Below, one piece after another: positions 33,727 to 42,074 of a stretch of 64,000 nt of DNA. The first letter of the stretch is position 1, and every line of letters starts with the position of its first letter. Position numbers and translations under genes: made by a program. Source of the DNA: Halolamina pelagica (lineage in GTDB: Archaea; Halobacteriota; Halobacteria; Halobacteriales; Haloferacaceae); the NCBI RefSeq assembly GCF_900115675.1, contig NZ_FOXI01000001.1:124001-188000 (forward strand). Reading direction: 5' to 3'. The notes under the pieces are model-generated. The model made no database searches. It was given only the letters and a program-made list of their open reading frames with translations, and was not told where the DNA came from.

Positions 33727-34740
33727 ATGACCGATCCGCTGCTCGTCCGCGCCGCCCGCGGCGAGCGCACCGAGCGCCCGCCCGTCTGGTTGATGCGACA
33801 GGCCGGCCGCCACCTCCCCGAGTACCGCGACCTCCGCGAACAGTACTCCTTCCGCGAGGCGATCGAGACGCCCGAGGTCGCCGAGGAGATCACGCTCCAA
33901 CCGTACGATCGCTACGGCGTCGACGGCGTCGTGATGTTCTCGGACATCCTCACCTGCCTCGAACCGCTGGGGTTCGACTACCACATCGAGTCCGGCGTCG
34001 GCCCCGTGATCGAGAACCCCGTCGAGGGGCCGGACGACGTGGCCCGCCGGCGCGGCGACGTGCGCGAGGAGCTCGGCTTCGTCGCCGACCTGCTGGACCG
34101 CCTGAGCGGGAGCGTCGCCGACGAGGACGCCGTGCTGGGGTTCGCGGGCGGGCCGTTCACCCTCGCGTCGTACGTCGTCGCCGGCGGTCCGGACCGCGGG
34201 CGGAAGGAAGTCCGGAAGTTCCGCGCCCGCCACCCCGAAGCGTTCCTCGAACTGATGGAGCGCTTCGCGGGCGTCGTCGCCGAGTACCTCCGGATGCAGG
34301 CCGACCACGGGGCCGACGCCGTCCAGCTGTTCGACACCTACGCGGGCGTGCTGCCGCCCGCCGACTACGCGGAGTACGTGCTGCCGCTCCACCGCGAGAT
34401 CGTCGAGAGCGTCGACCTGCCGACGGTGGAGTTCGTCCGGAACATGGGCGGACGGCTGGAGAGCCTCGAGGCCACCGGCGCCGACGTGGTCGCGCTCGAC
34501 TGGACCGTCGACATGGCGACCGCCCGGGCGGAACTCGGCGGGACGCCCGTGCAGGGGAACCTCGACCCCTCGTTGCTGTACGCCGATCCCGAAACGGTCC
34601 GCGAGCGAACCGCGGGGATCATCGAGGCTGCGGGGCCTGAAGGCCACATCCTCAACCTGGGCCACGGCGTCAACCGCGACACGCCCATCGAGGGCGTGGA
34701 GGCGTTCGTCGAGACCGCGAAGAACTGGGAGTGGGAGTAA
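33727..34740 (+). CDS. hemE: Uroporphyrinogen decarboxylase
   Basis: Decarboxylates the four acetate side chains of uroporphyrinogen III to give coproporphyrinogen III. The 337-residue protein has the family motifs: PVWLMRQAGRHLPEYR near residues 19-34 (with the substrate-binding Arg), GVMFSDILT (about 74-83), GFAGGPFTLASYVV and the C-terminal GNLDPSLLY and ILNLGHGV. Full length and no odd features. It converges on hemG with 25 bases between stops, so hemE and the hemH-hemG pair are opposed and cannot share one transcript. A weak actaac box lies about 25-30 bases upstream of the ATG. Confidence 0.95.
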   Translation: MTDPLLVRAARGERTERPPVWLMRQAGRHLPEYRDLREQYSFREAIETPEVAEEITLQPYDRYGVDGVVMFSDILTCLEPLGFDYHIESGVGPVIENPVEGPDDVARRRGDVREELGFVADLLDRLSGSVADEDAVLGFAGGPFTLASYVVAGGPDRGRKEVRKFRARHPEAFLELMERFAGVVAEYLRMQADHGADAVQLFDTYAGVLPPADYAEYVLPLHREIVESVDLPTVEFVRNMGGRLESLEATGADVVALDWTVDMATARAELGGTPVQGNLDPSLLYADPETVRERTAGIIEAAGPEGHILNLGHGVNRDTPIEGVEAFVETAKNWEWE

Positions 34741-34765
34741 GGCCCGAGACGCGGGACCGCTCCGG

Positions 34766-36097
34766 CTACTCGCCCACGGAGTTCGAGAGCTCCCCGGCCA
34801 GCCGCCGCGCCTCGCGAACCCTGGAGGGGAGCCCCATCCGACCGGTGTAGTTGGTCGCGAGCGTGATTCCCTCGGGCAGGTCCACGCGCTCGCTGGCCGC
34901 CCAGGAGTCGTCCCACGCCGGGAACGCCCGCGGCATGCGTTCGACGTGGAGCACCTCGGCGTCGACGCCCATCACGCGCTTGAACTCCTCGGCGGCTGTC
35001 CCGCCCAGCGTCTCGTCGTCGCGCTCGATCGCGTCGGGGTCGTGCATCCCGCCGAGGAAGGCGGTGTAGACGCCGTCGCGGTCGAACAGGCTGGAGTTCC
35101 ACGTCACGCCCAGCGTGCGCATCGGCTCCGTCCGGCGCACCTGGTAGCCGAACCCCTCGGCGCGGGCCCGGCTCTCCAGGTGGACCAGCACCAGCGGGTT
35201 GTAGTTGAACTCCCGGAGCGCGGCGGCGCTCTCGGCGTCGACGCCCTCCACGATGTCGGCGGTGGTGTCGGCGGGCGTCGTGAGCACGACGTGGTCCACG
35301 CGCTGGGTGTCGTCCTCGGTGTGGACGAGCCACACCGAGTCGGCACCCGAACCGGCGCGCTCGATCCCCGTTACCGGCGTCTCGCGGTTGAGTCGTCCCG
35401 CGTACTCGTCGGCCAGCGCCTTCGGGAGCCGCTGGAGCCCCGACTCGAAACTCGCCGCTGGTGGCGTCTCCTCCCCGGAGAACACCAGCCGGGAGAGCGC
35501 CGCGCGCAGCAGGCTCCCCTTCCGGCTCTCGAGCCCCATCATGGGCTTCAGCGCGTGTTTCGCCGGCATCTCGGCGGGGTCGGAGCCGTACGTCCCGCCG
35601 AACAGCGGCGCGATCAGGTTCGTGTACGCCTCGGTGCCGAACTTCCGGACGAACGCGTCCTGTGCGGACTCCGCGGGGTCGATCGGGTCCGTCAGCGGTT
35701 CGGCCAGCAGCCGGAGTTTCCCCCGCGTCGACAGCAGGTCCGTGCGACGGAACGCCGACAGCGACCGCGGCACCTCCCGGAGGTCCCCGTCGGCGTAGAC
35801 GAACAGCGGCAGGTCGTCGTCCGCCGTGAGCACCTCGTCGGCGATGTCGAGGTCGGTCACCATCGCCCGGATCGCGTCGGTCATCCGCAGTCGCTGGGGG
35901 CCGACTTCGAGCAGTTTCCCCCCGATCTCGCGGCTCTTGACGACGCCGCCGACCTCGTCGGTCGCCTCGTACGTCACCGCGTCGACGCCCCGCTCCGCGA
36001 GCGCGTGCAGCGTCGAGAGGCCGGTGAACCCGGCGCCGACGATCGCGACGCTGGGGGCAGTGCCGGCGTCGTCGGCCGCGTCCTCGGCGTCGCTCAT
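34766..36097 (-). CDS. hemG: Protoporphyrinogen/coproporphyrinogen oxidase (HemG/HemY type, FAD)
   Basis: A 443-residue flavoprotein of the HemY family, which oxidises protoporphyrinogen IX, or in Gram-positive bacteria coproporphyrinogen III (then called CgoX), using oxygen. The FAD-binding Rossmann motif is AIVGAGFTGLSTLHALAERG (about 19-38), followed by VVKSREIGGKLLEVGPQRLR. LFGGTYGSDPAEMPAKHAL and the C-terminal ITLATNYTGRMGLPSRV are also typical. The start at 36097 overlaps the hemH stop in ATGA, so the oxidase is translated after ferrochelatase. The upstream open frame inside hemH is ignored. The preference for copro- or protoporphyrinogen cannot be read directly. Confidence 0.85.
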   Translation of the reverse strand: MSDAEDAADDAGTAPSVAIVGAGFTGLSTLHALAERGVDAVTYEATDEVGGVVKSREIGGKLLEVGPQRLRMTDAIRAMVTDLDIADEVLTADDDLPLFVYADGDLREVPRSLSAFRRTDLLSTRGKLRLLAEPLTDPIDPAESAQDAFVRKFGTEAYTNLIAPLFGGTYGSDPAEMPAKHALKPMMGLESRKGSLLRAALSRLVFSGEETPPAASFESGLQRLPKALADEYAGRLNRETPVTGIERAGSGADSVWLVHTEDDTQRVDHVVLTTPADTTADIVEGVDAESAAALREFNYNPLVLVHLESRARAEGFGYQVRRTEPMRTLGVTWNSSLFDRDGVYTAFLGGMHDPDAIERDDETLGGTAAEEFKRVMGVDAEVLHVERMPRAFPAWDDSWAASERVDLPEGITLATNYTGRMGLPSRVREARRLAGELSNSVGE

Positions 36098-37140
36098 TCG
36101 TTGCGCCGGGCGTTCAGACACATCGCGTTCGGCTCCGGCCGGCACTTACACTGCTGGAGGCCGTAGAGGTCCGGGTCGAAGTCGGCGATGAACGGTTCGG
36201 TGAGGTCGGCGAGCAGCCCGACGAACCGCTCGTCGTCGTAGGGGACCGGGACGCGGGTGAAGCCCAGCCCCGCTTCCTCGGCCTCCTCGCGCAGGTCGTC
36301 GTCGAGCTCCCCGAGCGTCTCGCTCTGTTCGTGCATGAAGCTCGTGGGGTCGACGACGATCCGCTCGGCGTCGATCTCCTCGACGACGTCCTCCACGTCG
36401 GGCTGGGTCCACTCCACGTCGCGGTTCGCGTGGTTCTGGTACCCCAGTTCGTAGTCGGGGTTGCCCAACATCCCCGCGACCATGTCGCAGTACTCCTCGA
36501 CGTACTGGACGTAGCGGCTCCCCTCGTCGAGGTAGTAGGTGGGGGTGCCGTGGGCCGAGAAGATCAGCCGCGTGTCCGAACCGAGTTCGAGCCCCTCGCG
36601 GTCGAGCGTCCGGCGGATGTTGTCCGCGCGGAGGCGGGCGTAGGCGGAGTGGGTGTGATAGCCCGTGATCTCGGTGTAGTCGACGTCCCAGTCGAGGTCG
36701 TCGACGGCGCTCGAGAGCTTCTCCAGGGCCTGCACGGTCGTCGACGGACCACACAGCGGGTAGACCGGCAGGCCGATGAGCCGGTCGACGCCGTCGTCGT
36801 GGGCGGCCTCGGCGGCGTCGCCGATGAACGGCTCCATGAACTGGTAGCCGACGTACGTCTCCACGTCGTAGCCGCGGTCCCGGAGTTCGGTCTCGACGAG
36901 CTCGGCCTGTCGCCGCGCGTGGGCGTTCAGCGGCGAGCCGCCGATATCGCCGTACTCCTCCATCAGGCCGGGCGCACGGCGTTCCGCCAGCTTGCTGGCG
37001 CGTTCGCGGGCCGCCGCCTCGGTGGTCTCGCCCTCGATGTCCATGTTCGCGAAGAAGATGCGTTCGAGGTAGTCCTCGACGACCTCCCGGTCGGCCGTGG
37101 CCGGCTCACCGAAGTTGAGCACGGCGATCCCTGTGGTCAT
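36094..37140 (-). CDS. hemH: Ferrochelatase
   Basis: Inserts ferrous iron into a porphyrin; either protoporphyrin IX (classic) or coproporphyrin III (CpfC). The 348-residue protein starts TTGIAVLNFGEPAT (family LLxxxGxP), has GYQFMEPFIGDAAEAA, LPVYPLCGPSTTV, IFSAHGTPTYYLDEG with the catalytic His, and DPTSFMHEQSETLGELD with the metal-site Glu. The C-terminus carries Cys331, Cys333 and Cys341 (CKC and CLN), close in place to the Fe-S cluster cysteines of some ferrochelatases. First gene of the hemH-hemG unit on the minus strand; a gttacc box lies about 28-34 bases upstream. Confidence 0.92.
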   Translation of the reverse strand: MTTGIAVLNFGEPATADREVVEDYLERIFFANMDIEGETTEAAARERASKLAERRAPGLMEEYGDIGGSPLNAHARRQAELVETELRDRGYDVETYVGYQFMEPFIGDAAEAAHDDGVDRLIGLPVYPLCGPSTTVQALEKLSSAVDDLDWDVDYTEITGYHTHSAYARLRADNIRRTLDREGLELGSDTRLIFSAHGTPTYYLDEGSRYVQYVEEYCDMVAGMLGNPDYELGYQNHANRDVEWTQPDVEDVVEEIDAERIVVDPTSFMHEQSETLGELDDDLREEAEEAGLGFTRVPVPYDDERFVGLLADLTEPFIADFDPDLYGLQQCKCRPEPNAMCLNARRNE

Positions 37141-37211
37141 GCCCGGGACTGGGACCCGGCGAGGCAGAAAGGTAACGGTTCAGGCGCGCGCCCGCGCGGA
37201 AGCGCGCCGAG

Positions 37212-38246
37212 TCAGGGATCGCCCTCGGCGTCCGCGCTCTCCGATCCGCTGGCCTCACCACGGACGGCAGCGGAGTCGACGGCCTCCCGCTCGGCCGCCT
37301 CGCGGGTCGCGACCCGGGCCTCGCCGCTGGTGTCGTCGAACACCATGTGGCGGTGGGGGTAGGCGATCTCCACGTCGACGTCCTGCTCGTTCAACCGGTC
37401 CCAGATCGCCGTCTGGACGCGCGAGCGGGCGGTCATGAGCTTGTACGGGCGGTCGACCCAGTAGCGAAGCGTCAGGATCACGCCGTCGTCGTGGAACTCG
37501 TCGATGTAGCAGGTGGGCCGTGCGGGGTAGCGCGCCGAGCCGATCCGGATGTCCGGGCCGCCCTCGAGCACCTCCTCGACCTTCCTCGCCGCGCTCTCGA
37601 TGAGCGACCGGGCGGTTTCCACGTCGCTCTCGTACGTTATCTCGACGGAGAGCGAGAGCCGGGTCCGTTCGTCCTCCGCCGAGAGGTTCGTCACCTTGTC
37701 CTGCCGGATCACGTCGTTGGGGATCACGAGGAACGTGTTGTCGAGCGTGAAGATCTTGGTGTACCGGATGGTGATGTCGTCGATGAACCCCCGGGTGCCG
37801 TCGGGCAGTTCGATCATGTCGCCGATCTCGTAGGGCTCGTCGGCCAACAGGAACAGGCCGTTGACCATCGACCCGACCAGCGGCGCCAGCACGATCCCGA
37901 TCACGGCCGAGAACACCGTGACAGAGAGCACGACGTTGCCCAGTTCGAGGCCGACCAGCCCGGCGCCGATCAGGAAGAAAAAGAGCGAGACCAGCGCCCG
38001 GATCAGCCGGAGTATCTGTTGGGCGACGCTCTGGCGCCGGAAGCGCTTGGCGACCTGGCGGCCCACGAGCCGTACGACGTACCGCGACAGCGTGTAGCCG
38101 AAGACCGTGAACAGCACCAGGATCAGGAAGCTCACGGCTGGGGAGTTCCCCCAGTTGGGGAAGAGGGGGGCCACCCTGTCGATGAGCGACCCGACGAACC
38201 GTATCGGGTCGGGGAACTGACCGACGTTCACGCCCCCACATCCCAC
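37212..38246 (-). CDS. Small-conductance mechanosensitive channel (MscS family)
   Basis: A 344-residue channel that opens under membrane tension to release solutes on osmotic downshift. The N-terminal hydrophobic helices are at about residues 38-58, 78-98 and 103-135; the pore helix region (VLSVTVFSAVIGIVLAPLVGS) is followed by the MscS beta domain with DEPYEIGDMIELPDGTRGFIDDI and the LVIPNDVIRQDKVTNLS motif, which are diagnostic. A soluble C-terminus ends in an acidic, Ala/Ser-rich tail (about 310-344). The start is taken as the ATG at 38246; a GTG 18 bases downstream is possible. The next gene upstream on the same strand is a small conserved protein across about 100 bases. Confidence 0.9.
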   Translation of the reverse strand: MGCGGVNVGQFPDPIRFVGSLIDRVAPLFPNWGNSPAVSFLILVLFTVFGYTLSRYVVRLVGRQVAKRFRRQSVAQQILRLIRALVSLFFFLIGAGLVGLELGNVVLSVTVFSAVIGIVLAPLVGSMVNGLFLLADEPYEIGDMIELPDGTRGFIDDITIRYTKIFTLDNTFLVIPNDVIRQDKVTNLSAEDERTRLSLSVEITYESDVETARSLIESAARKVEEVLEGGPDIRIGSARYPARPTCYIDEFHDDGVILTLRYWVDRPYKLMTARSRVQTAIWDRLNEQDVDVEIAYPHRHMVFDDTSGEARVATREAAEREAVDSAAVRGEASGSESADAEGDP

Positions 38247-38345
38247 CGCCCCGGAAAAAGCGTTGCCGTCGGTGAACTGTTCGGGAGGCGAAGCGGCTGG
38301 GGTCCCGACCGCGGGGGACGGGGAAGCGAGCGCCTCGAACCCCGA

Positions 38346-38723
38346 TCAGCCGTCGCCGAGCGCGGCGCCGAAGGCGGACCGCACGCGCTTGACCTGGGCG
38401 CCGTCCTCGACGAACACGACGGTCCGGGGCGGGGCGGCGGCCTTCGGTCGGACTCGAAGCCCCTCGGCTTCCGCGGCCTCGGCGACCGCCGCGGGCGCGG
38501 CGCGGAACTCCACGCGGACGCGGTCGGGCTGGACGTAGACGGTCGCGATCGTCCCGTCGGTCGCGGTGTCGCGCACGCGATACGCCAGCGCTCCCTCGGG
38601 CGTGGGTTCCACGTCGGGGTCGGCGTCGGTGACCGCGAACGCGTCGGGGCTGGCGCCGCTCTCCAGTTCGGAGGCCAGCAGTTGGGCGATCCGGTGGCCG
38701 TCCCGGATCCGGTCCGTACTCAT
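38346..38723 (-). CDS. Conserved haloarchaeal protein of unknown function
   Basis: A 125-residue acidic soluble protein with no recognised domain. It has an N-terminal helix (DRIRDGHRIAQLLASELESG), a central beta-rich part (TIATVYVQPDRVRVEFRAAPAA, first 20 residues only considered) and a C-terminal FVEDGAQVKRVRSAFGAAL stretch that could be helical. Its start overlaps the stop of the DUF2240 gene (38720-38723) in ATGA, so the pair is translationally coupled and probably cooperates. That is the only functional hint. The call rests on the tight overlap and a normal codon pattern. Confidence 0.65.
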   Translation of the reverse strand: MSTDRIRDGHRIAQLLASELESGASPDAFAVTDADPDVEPTPEGALAYRVRDTATDGTIATVYVQPDRVRVEFRAAPAAVAEAAEAEGLRVRPKAAAPPRTVVFVEDGAQVKRVRSAFGAALGDG

Positions 38724-39169
38724 TCGCTCAGCACCGAGTCGCGGGCCGCGCCCGCGGCATCGCTCACGTCGACGCCCTCGCGGCGCGCGTAGACGACGGC
38801 GGCGGCCTCGATGGTCAGTCCCAGCTCGCGCTGGAGTTCGTTGATGCCCGCGACGGCGGCCTGCTTCTCCACGCCGGCGTCGGTGACGCGGTCGAGCACC
38901 TGCTCGAAGGCGCTCTGTTCGCGCAGCACGTCGGCGTCGGGGGTGAACTCCTCGGGCACGTCGACGCCGTCGGGATCGAACGCCGCGACCAGGTCGCCGT
39001 CATCGCGTTCGAGCAGGCCCCGGCCCAGTGCCACGTCGACCACGCGCTTGGCCTGGTCCGGGGAGAACCAGTCCCGGTCCAGCGAGAGCGCGACGACGAA
39101 CTCGCCGTCGCCCAGTCGGTCCCGGCCCTCCTGCCGGAACGGGACGGCGACGGTGGTCTCCAGACTCAT
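38720..39169 (-). CDS. DUF2240 family protein
   Basis: A 149-residue soluble protein of the DUF2240 family of haloarchaea. The N-terminal region (about 1-60) is helix-rich with VPFRQEGRDRLGDGEFVVAL, a middle VVDVALGRGLLERDDGDLVAAF (first part about 41-60) looks like a winged-helix element, and the C-terminal helices carry INELQRELGLTIEAAAVVYA. Function unknown; a nucleic-acid-binding role is possible but not shown. Start at the minus-strand ATG 39167-39169. It is divergent from rps8e across 91 bases and overlaps the next small gene by four bases. Confidence 0.75.
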   Translation of the reverse strand: MSLETTVAVPFRQEGRDRLGDGEFVVALSLDRDWFSPDQAKRVVDVALGRGLLERDDGDLVAAFDPDGVDVPEEFTPDADVLREQSAFEQVLDRVTDAGVEKQAAVAGINELQRELGLTIEAAAVVYARREGVDVSDAAGAARDSVLSE

Positions 39170-39260
39170 GCTCGTGTGGCGTGTGGCGGCGGGCCTAAGC
39201 GTTGCGGAGCGGCCGTCGGGAGTCGAACGCTTCAAGTGCTCGCTGGCCGTTCCCGCGAGT

Positions 39261-39632
39261 ATGCAAGACCAGGGACCCTCTCCGCGCAAGCGAACCGGGG
39301 GGCGACGCGTCCGATCCCGAAAGAAGAAGCGCCACCAGCTGGGTAACGAGCCCACCGAGACAACCGTCGCCGAGCCGCGGTTCCGAACCATCGACGCCCG
39401 CGGGAACGAGCGCAAGATCCGCGCGCTCTCGACGAACGTGGCGCAGGTCGCCGACGGCGAGGAGACCGTCGAGGCAGAGATCGAGGACGTGACCGAGAAC
39501 CCGGCCAACGTCAACTACGTCCGGCGGAACATCATCACGAAGGGCGCGGTCATCGAGACCAGCGCCGGCACGGCGCGTGTCACCTCCCGTCCCGGCCAGT
39601 CCGGGCAGGTGAGCGCCGTCGTCGTCGAATAG
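39261..39632 (+). CDS. rps8e: 30S ribosomal protein S8e
   Basis: Small-subunit ribosomal protein found only in archaea and eukaryotes. The 123-residue protein has the archaeal length. The basic N-terminus KRTGGRRVRSRKKKRHQLG (about 10-28) and ETTVAEPRFRTIDARGN contact rRNA, and NPANVNYVRRNIITKGAVIE and AVVVE complete the fold. It begins at an ATG 91 bases from the divergent DUF2240 start; a ttcaagtg box is roughly 25-30 bases upstream. Unusually for a ribosomal gene it stands apart from others. The 101 bases after it, up to the AbrB-PhoU stop, hold no gene. Confidence 0.95.
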   Translation: MQDQGPSPRKRTGGRRVRSRKKKRHQLGNEPTETTVAEPRFRTIDARGNERKIRALSTNVAQVADGEETVEAEIEDVTENPANVNYVRRNIITKGAVIETSAGTARVTSRPGQSGQVSAVVVE

Positions 39633-39733
39633 GGACGCGTCTCGTTTCCTGCGGCCGGTCGTCGAGGGGGAGCGACAGCTACGCGAAACGTTCCGGCGTC
39701 ACACAGCGGTCGACGAGGTTCACCGTGGACCGA

Positions 39734-40735
39734 TCAGGGCGTCGGTGCCGCCTTCTGCAGCGCGGTTTCGGCGACGTTCCCGCCGTAGTCCGCCGACCGG
39801 GTGAGCGAATCGACGATGAGTCCGAGGAGCTGTGCCCGTGCCGGATCGAGGTCCCGCAGTAGCTCGTCGATCTCGCGGGCGCTCGCGTCGATCTCCTGGA
39901 CGCGCTCGCGGGCGCCGTTGGCCAGCCGGATCGCCTCGTCGTTCCCGTCGGCGACCAGCGCGGCCATCGCGTCCTCGATCACGGTCGCGGCCGCGCCGTG
40001 GAGCTCGCGGAGCGACTCGGTTACCTCCTCGGGCGGCGTGCCCTCGAGTTCACGCGAGAGGTGGGCGATCTTCGTCGCGTGGTCGGCGACGCGCTCCAAC
40101 TGCCGGGCGCTCGAGTGGTAGTCGAAACAGACCTCGCGGGGGAGGCCCAGCTCCTCGGCGGCGGTCGGGCTCCGGAGCGTCGCCCGGAAGATCCGGGAGA
40201 CCACCATGTAGAGGCGGTCCACGTCGTCGTCGCGCTGGATCACGTCCGCCGCGAGGTCCCCGTCGCCAGTGGCCAGGGCTTCGACGGCGTCGTCGAGCAT
40301 CGACGACGCGATCAGCCGCATCCGGTCGACCGCGTTGTGGATCGACAGCTCCGAGGAGTCGAGCAGGTCCCGGACGACCATGCGGTCGGCGGTCTCCTCT
40401 AACACCTCCAGCCCGACGAGGCTCTGGGTCGCCTGCCGGATCGTCCGGCGCTGATCGGTCGTGATCCGGTCGGCCTCGAAGGAGATCACGTCGAACCCCG
40501 AGACGTACATCGTCATCACGGCGCGGCGGAGCTCCTCGCCCTCCAGCCCCGCCACGTCGAGGCTCCCCTCGGTGCGTTCGGCCTCGCTGACGGGCGTCAG
40601 GATCAGCGAGTCGCCCTCCGGGTGGAACTCGACGCGCGTGCCGGCCCCGACGTCGTTCCCGGTGGCCCAGTCTTTAGGAATCGACACGGTGAACGTCGAA
40701 CCGCCGGTCACCTGCACCTTCCGGGTCTCGACCAT
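39734..40735 (-). CDS. AbrB/PhoU-domain phosphate regulator
   Basis: A 333-residue regulator with an N-terminal SpoVT/AbrB-like DNA-binding domain (about residues 1-45: VETRKVQVTGGSTFTVSIPK, DWATGNDVGAGTRVEF) and a PhoU-type helical domain (about 115-325, with the repeated PhoU signatures CFDYHSSARQLERVADHATK and SLTRSADYGGNVAETAL). AbrB-PhoU fusions are common beside haloarchaeal pst genes and are thought to repress phosphate uptake when phosphate is plentiful. It is divergent from pstS with a 272-base spacer, which it may bind. It differs from the short PhoU at the end of the operon. Start at the ATG 40733-40735 with AT-rich patches gtttaac and tatata upstream. Confidence 0.88.
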   Translation of the reverse strand: MVETRKVQVTGGSTFTVSIPKDWATGNDVGAGTRVEFHPEGDSLILTPVSEAERTEGSLDVAGLEGEELRRAVMTMYVSGFDVISFEADRITTDQRRTIRQATQSLVGLEVLEETADRMVVRDLLDSSELSIHNAVDRMRLIASSMLDDAVEALATGDGDLAADVIQRDDDVDRLYMVVSRIFRATLRSPTAAEELGLPREVCFDYHSSARQLERVADHATKIAHLSRELEGTPPEEVTESLRELHGAAATVIEDAMAALVADGNDEAIRLANGARERVQEIDASAREIDELLRDLDPARAQLLGLIVDSLTRSADYGGNVAETALQKAAPTP

Positions 40736-41007
40736 CGACGGTACGTAGACGCGCCGCCGATGTTAAACGTTCCTCTCAACTATATACTCCGGCACGTCGG
40801 CGTCCATCGGGCGGCGCTCCCCGGAACGTAACTCCGGATACCGACTCGGTTCGGTAGTCGGTATTCGACGGTCCGGAGAAGGAAACCGGGGACGCGGCGG
40901 TGATCAGTTCCCGCTGGGCGGAGCCGTGCATGCGAACAGTTTGCAAACGTGTGTCTATATAGATTTCATAGTAGTGTATTTACCTTCGAACGTCCTGGCA
41001 CTCAGTG
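40736..41007. promoter_or_regulatory. Divergent phosphate-locus control region
   Basis: This 272-base spacer holds two AT-rich patches. On the plus strand, ctatatag at 40955-40962 would start a pstS transcript with a leader of about 20 bases; a second patch, gtgtattta at 40974-40982, is at leaderless distance. A perfect 10-base palindrome, gtttgcaaac (40939-40948), sits just upstream of the first box and is a candidate operator. On the minus strand, tatata at about 40780-40785 and gtttaac at about 40762-40769 are candidate boxes for the AbrB-PhoU gene. Positions are seen; roles are inference. Confidence 0.55.
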
Positions 41008-42012
41008 ATGGCAAAACAGACCGACGGCGTTTCCCGACGAACGTTCCTGGCCGGCGCCGCCGCGACGGGGGCGGTCGCGGCAGCCGGCTGTACCAGCAAC
41101 ACGGGGACCGAAACCGACGGCGGGCTCTCGGGTGACATCAACATCTCGGGGAGCTCGACGGTGTTCCCGCTCGCGGTCGCGATGCGCGGGGAGTTCACTG
41201 CCGAAGACGTACACCCGAACGTCGACATCTCGGTCAACTCAACCGGGAGCGGCGGCGGCTTCACGAACTACTTCTGTACGGGGGACACCGACTTCAACAA
41301 CGCCTCCCGCCCGATCACCGAAACCGAGGAGGAGCAGTGTTCGAGCAACGACGTGACGCCGGTGGAACTGAAGGTCGCCACCGACGCGCTCACCGTCGTC
41401 GTCAACAACGACGCCAGCTGGTTCGGCGAGGACGGCGAGGAGTGCGTCACGGTCGAGCAGCTCGCGGAGATCTGGTCGGCCGAGAGTAAGCCGACGACCT
41501 GGAGCGACGTGAACGGTGACTGGCCCGACGAGGAGATCCAGCTCTACGGCCCGACCGACGCCTCCGGGACGTTCGACTACTTCCTCGAGGAGGTCCTCGG
41601 CGAGGAAGAGCAACACCGGACCGACTACCAGTCGACCGAGCAGGACAACCAGATCATCAACGGCGTCGCCAACAGCGAGTTCGCGATCGGCTACATGGGC
41701 TTCGCCTACTACTCCGAGAACACCGACCGCGTGACCGCGCTCGGGATCGACAACGGCGACGGCTGCGTGAAGCCGACCCTCGAGACGGCGAGCAGCGGCG
41801 AGTACCAGCCGCTCTCGCGGCCGCTCTTCACGTACCCCGCGCAGTCAGAGCTGGCGGATGAACACGTCGCCGAGTTCGCCCGCTTCTGGCTCGAGAACAG
41901 CACCAGCGAGTCGATCGTCGCCGACGAAGTGGGCTACGTGCCCAACACCGAATCCGAGCGCGACGAGATGCTCGACCGACTCGAGTCGGCAGTCGAGGCC
42001 GCCTCGGAGTAA
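41008..42012 (+). CDS. pstS: Phosphate ABC transporter substrate-binding lipoprotein
   Basis: Binds phosphate outside the membrane and delivers it to the PstCA permease. The 334-residue protein begins with a Tat signal (SRRTFLAGAAATG) and a lipobox, with Cys28 (AAAGC) as lipid-attachment site. INISGSSTVFPLAVAM (about 46-61) carries the phosphate-binding Ser/Thr loop, and ITETEEEQC, GPTDASGTFDYFLEEVLGE (about 175-193) and the C-terminal VGYVP are typical of PstS. The ATG at 41008 is preferred to the adjacent GTG at 41005. First gene of pstSCAB-phoU. Confidence 0.95.
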   Translation: MAKQTDGVSRRTFLAGAAATGAVAAAGCTSNTGTETDGGLSGDINISGSSTVFPLAVAMRGEFTAEDVHPNVDISVNSTGSGGGFTNYFCTGDTDFNNASRPITETEEEQCSSNDVTPVELKVATDALTVVVNNDASWFGEDGEECVTVEQLAEIWSAESKPTTWSDVNGDWPDEEIQLYGPTDASGTFDYFLEEVLGEEEQHRTDYQSTEQDNQIINGVANSEFAIGYMGFAYYSENTDRVTALGIDNGDGCVKPTLETASSGEYQPLSRPLFTYPAQSELADEHVAEFARFWLENSTSESIVADEVGYVPNTESERDEMLDRLESAVEAASE

Positions 42013-42041
42013 CCTCGAGTCGTGCGCCTCACAACGAAGCG

Positions 42042-42047
42042 TTTTTT
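42042..42047 (+). terminator. T-run between pstS and pstC
   Basis: Six consecutive T in the 62-base pstS-pstC gap. Archaeal RNA polymerase tends to stop at such runs, so partial termination could leave extra pstS mRNA. It is also 28-33 bases before the pstC ATG, so it could equally serve as a TATA-like box for a second promoter. Sequence alone cannot separate the two. Confidence 0.35.
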
Positions 42048-42074
42048 CGGGGATACGCCGATGAATAACTCAAC

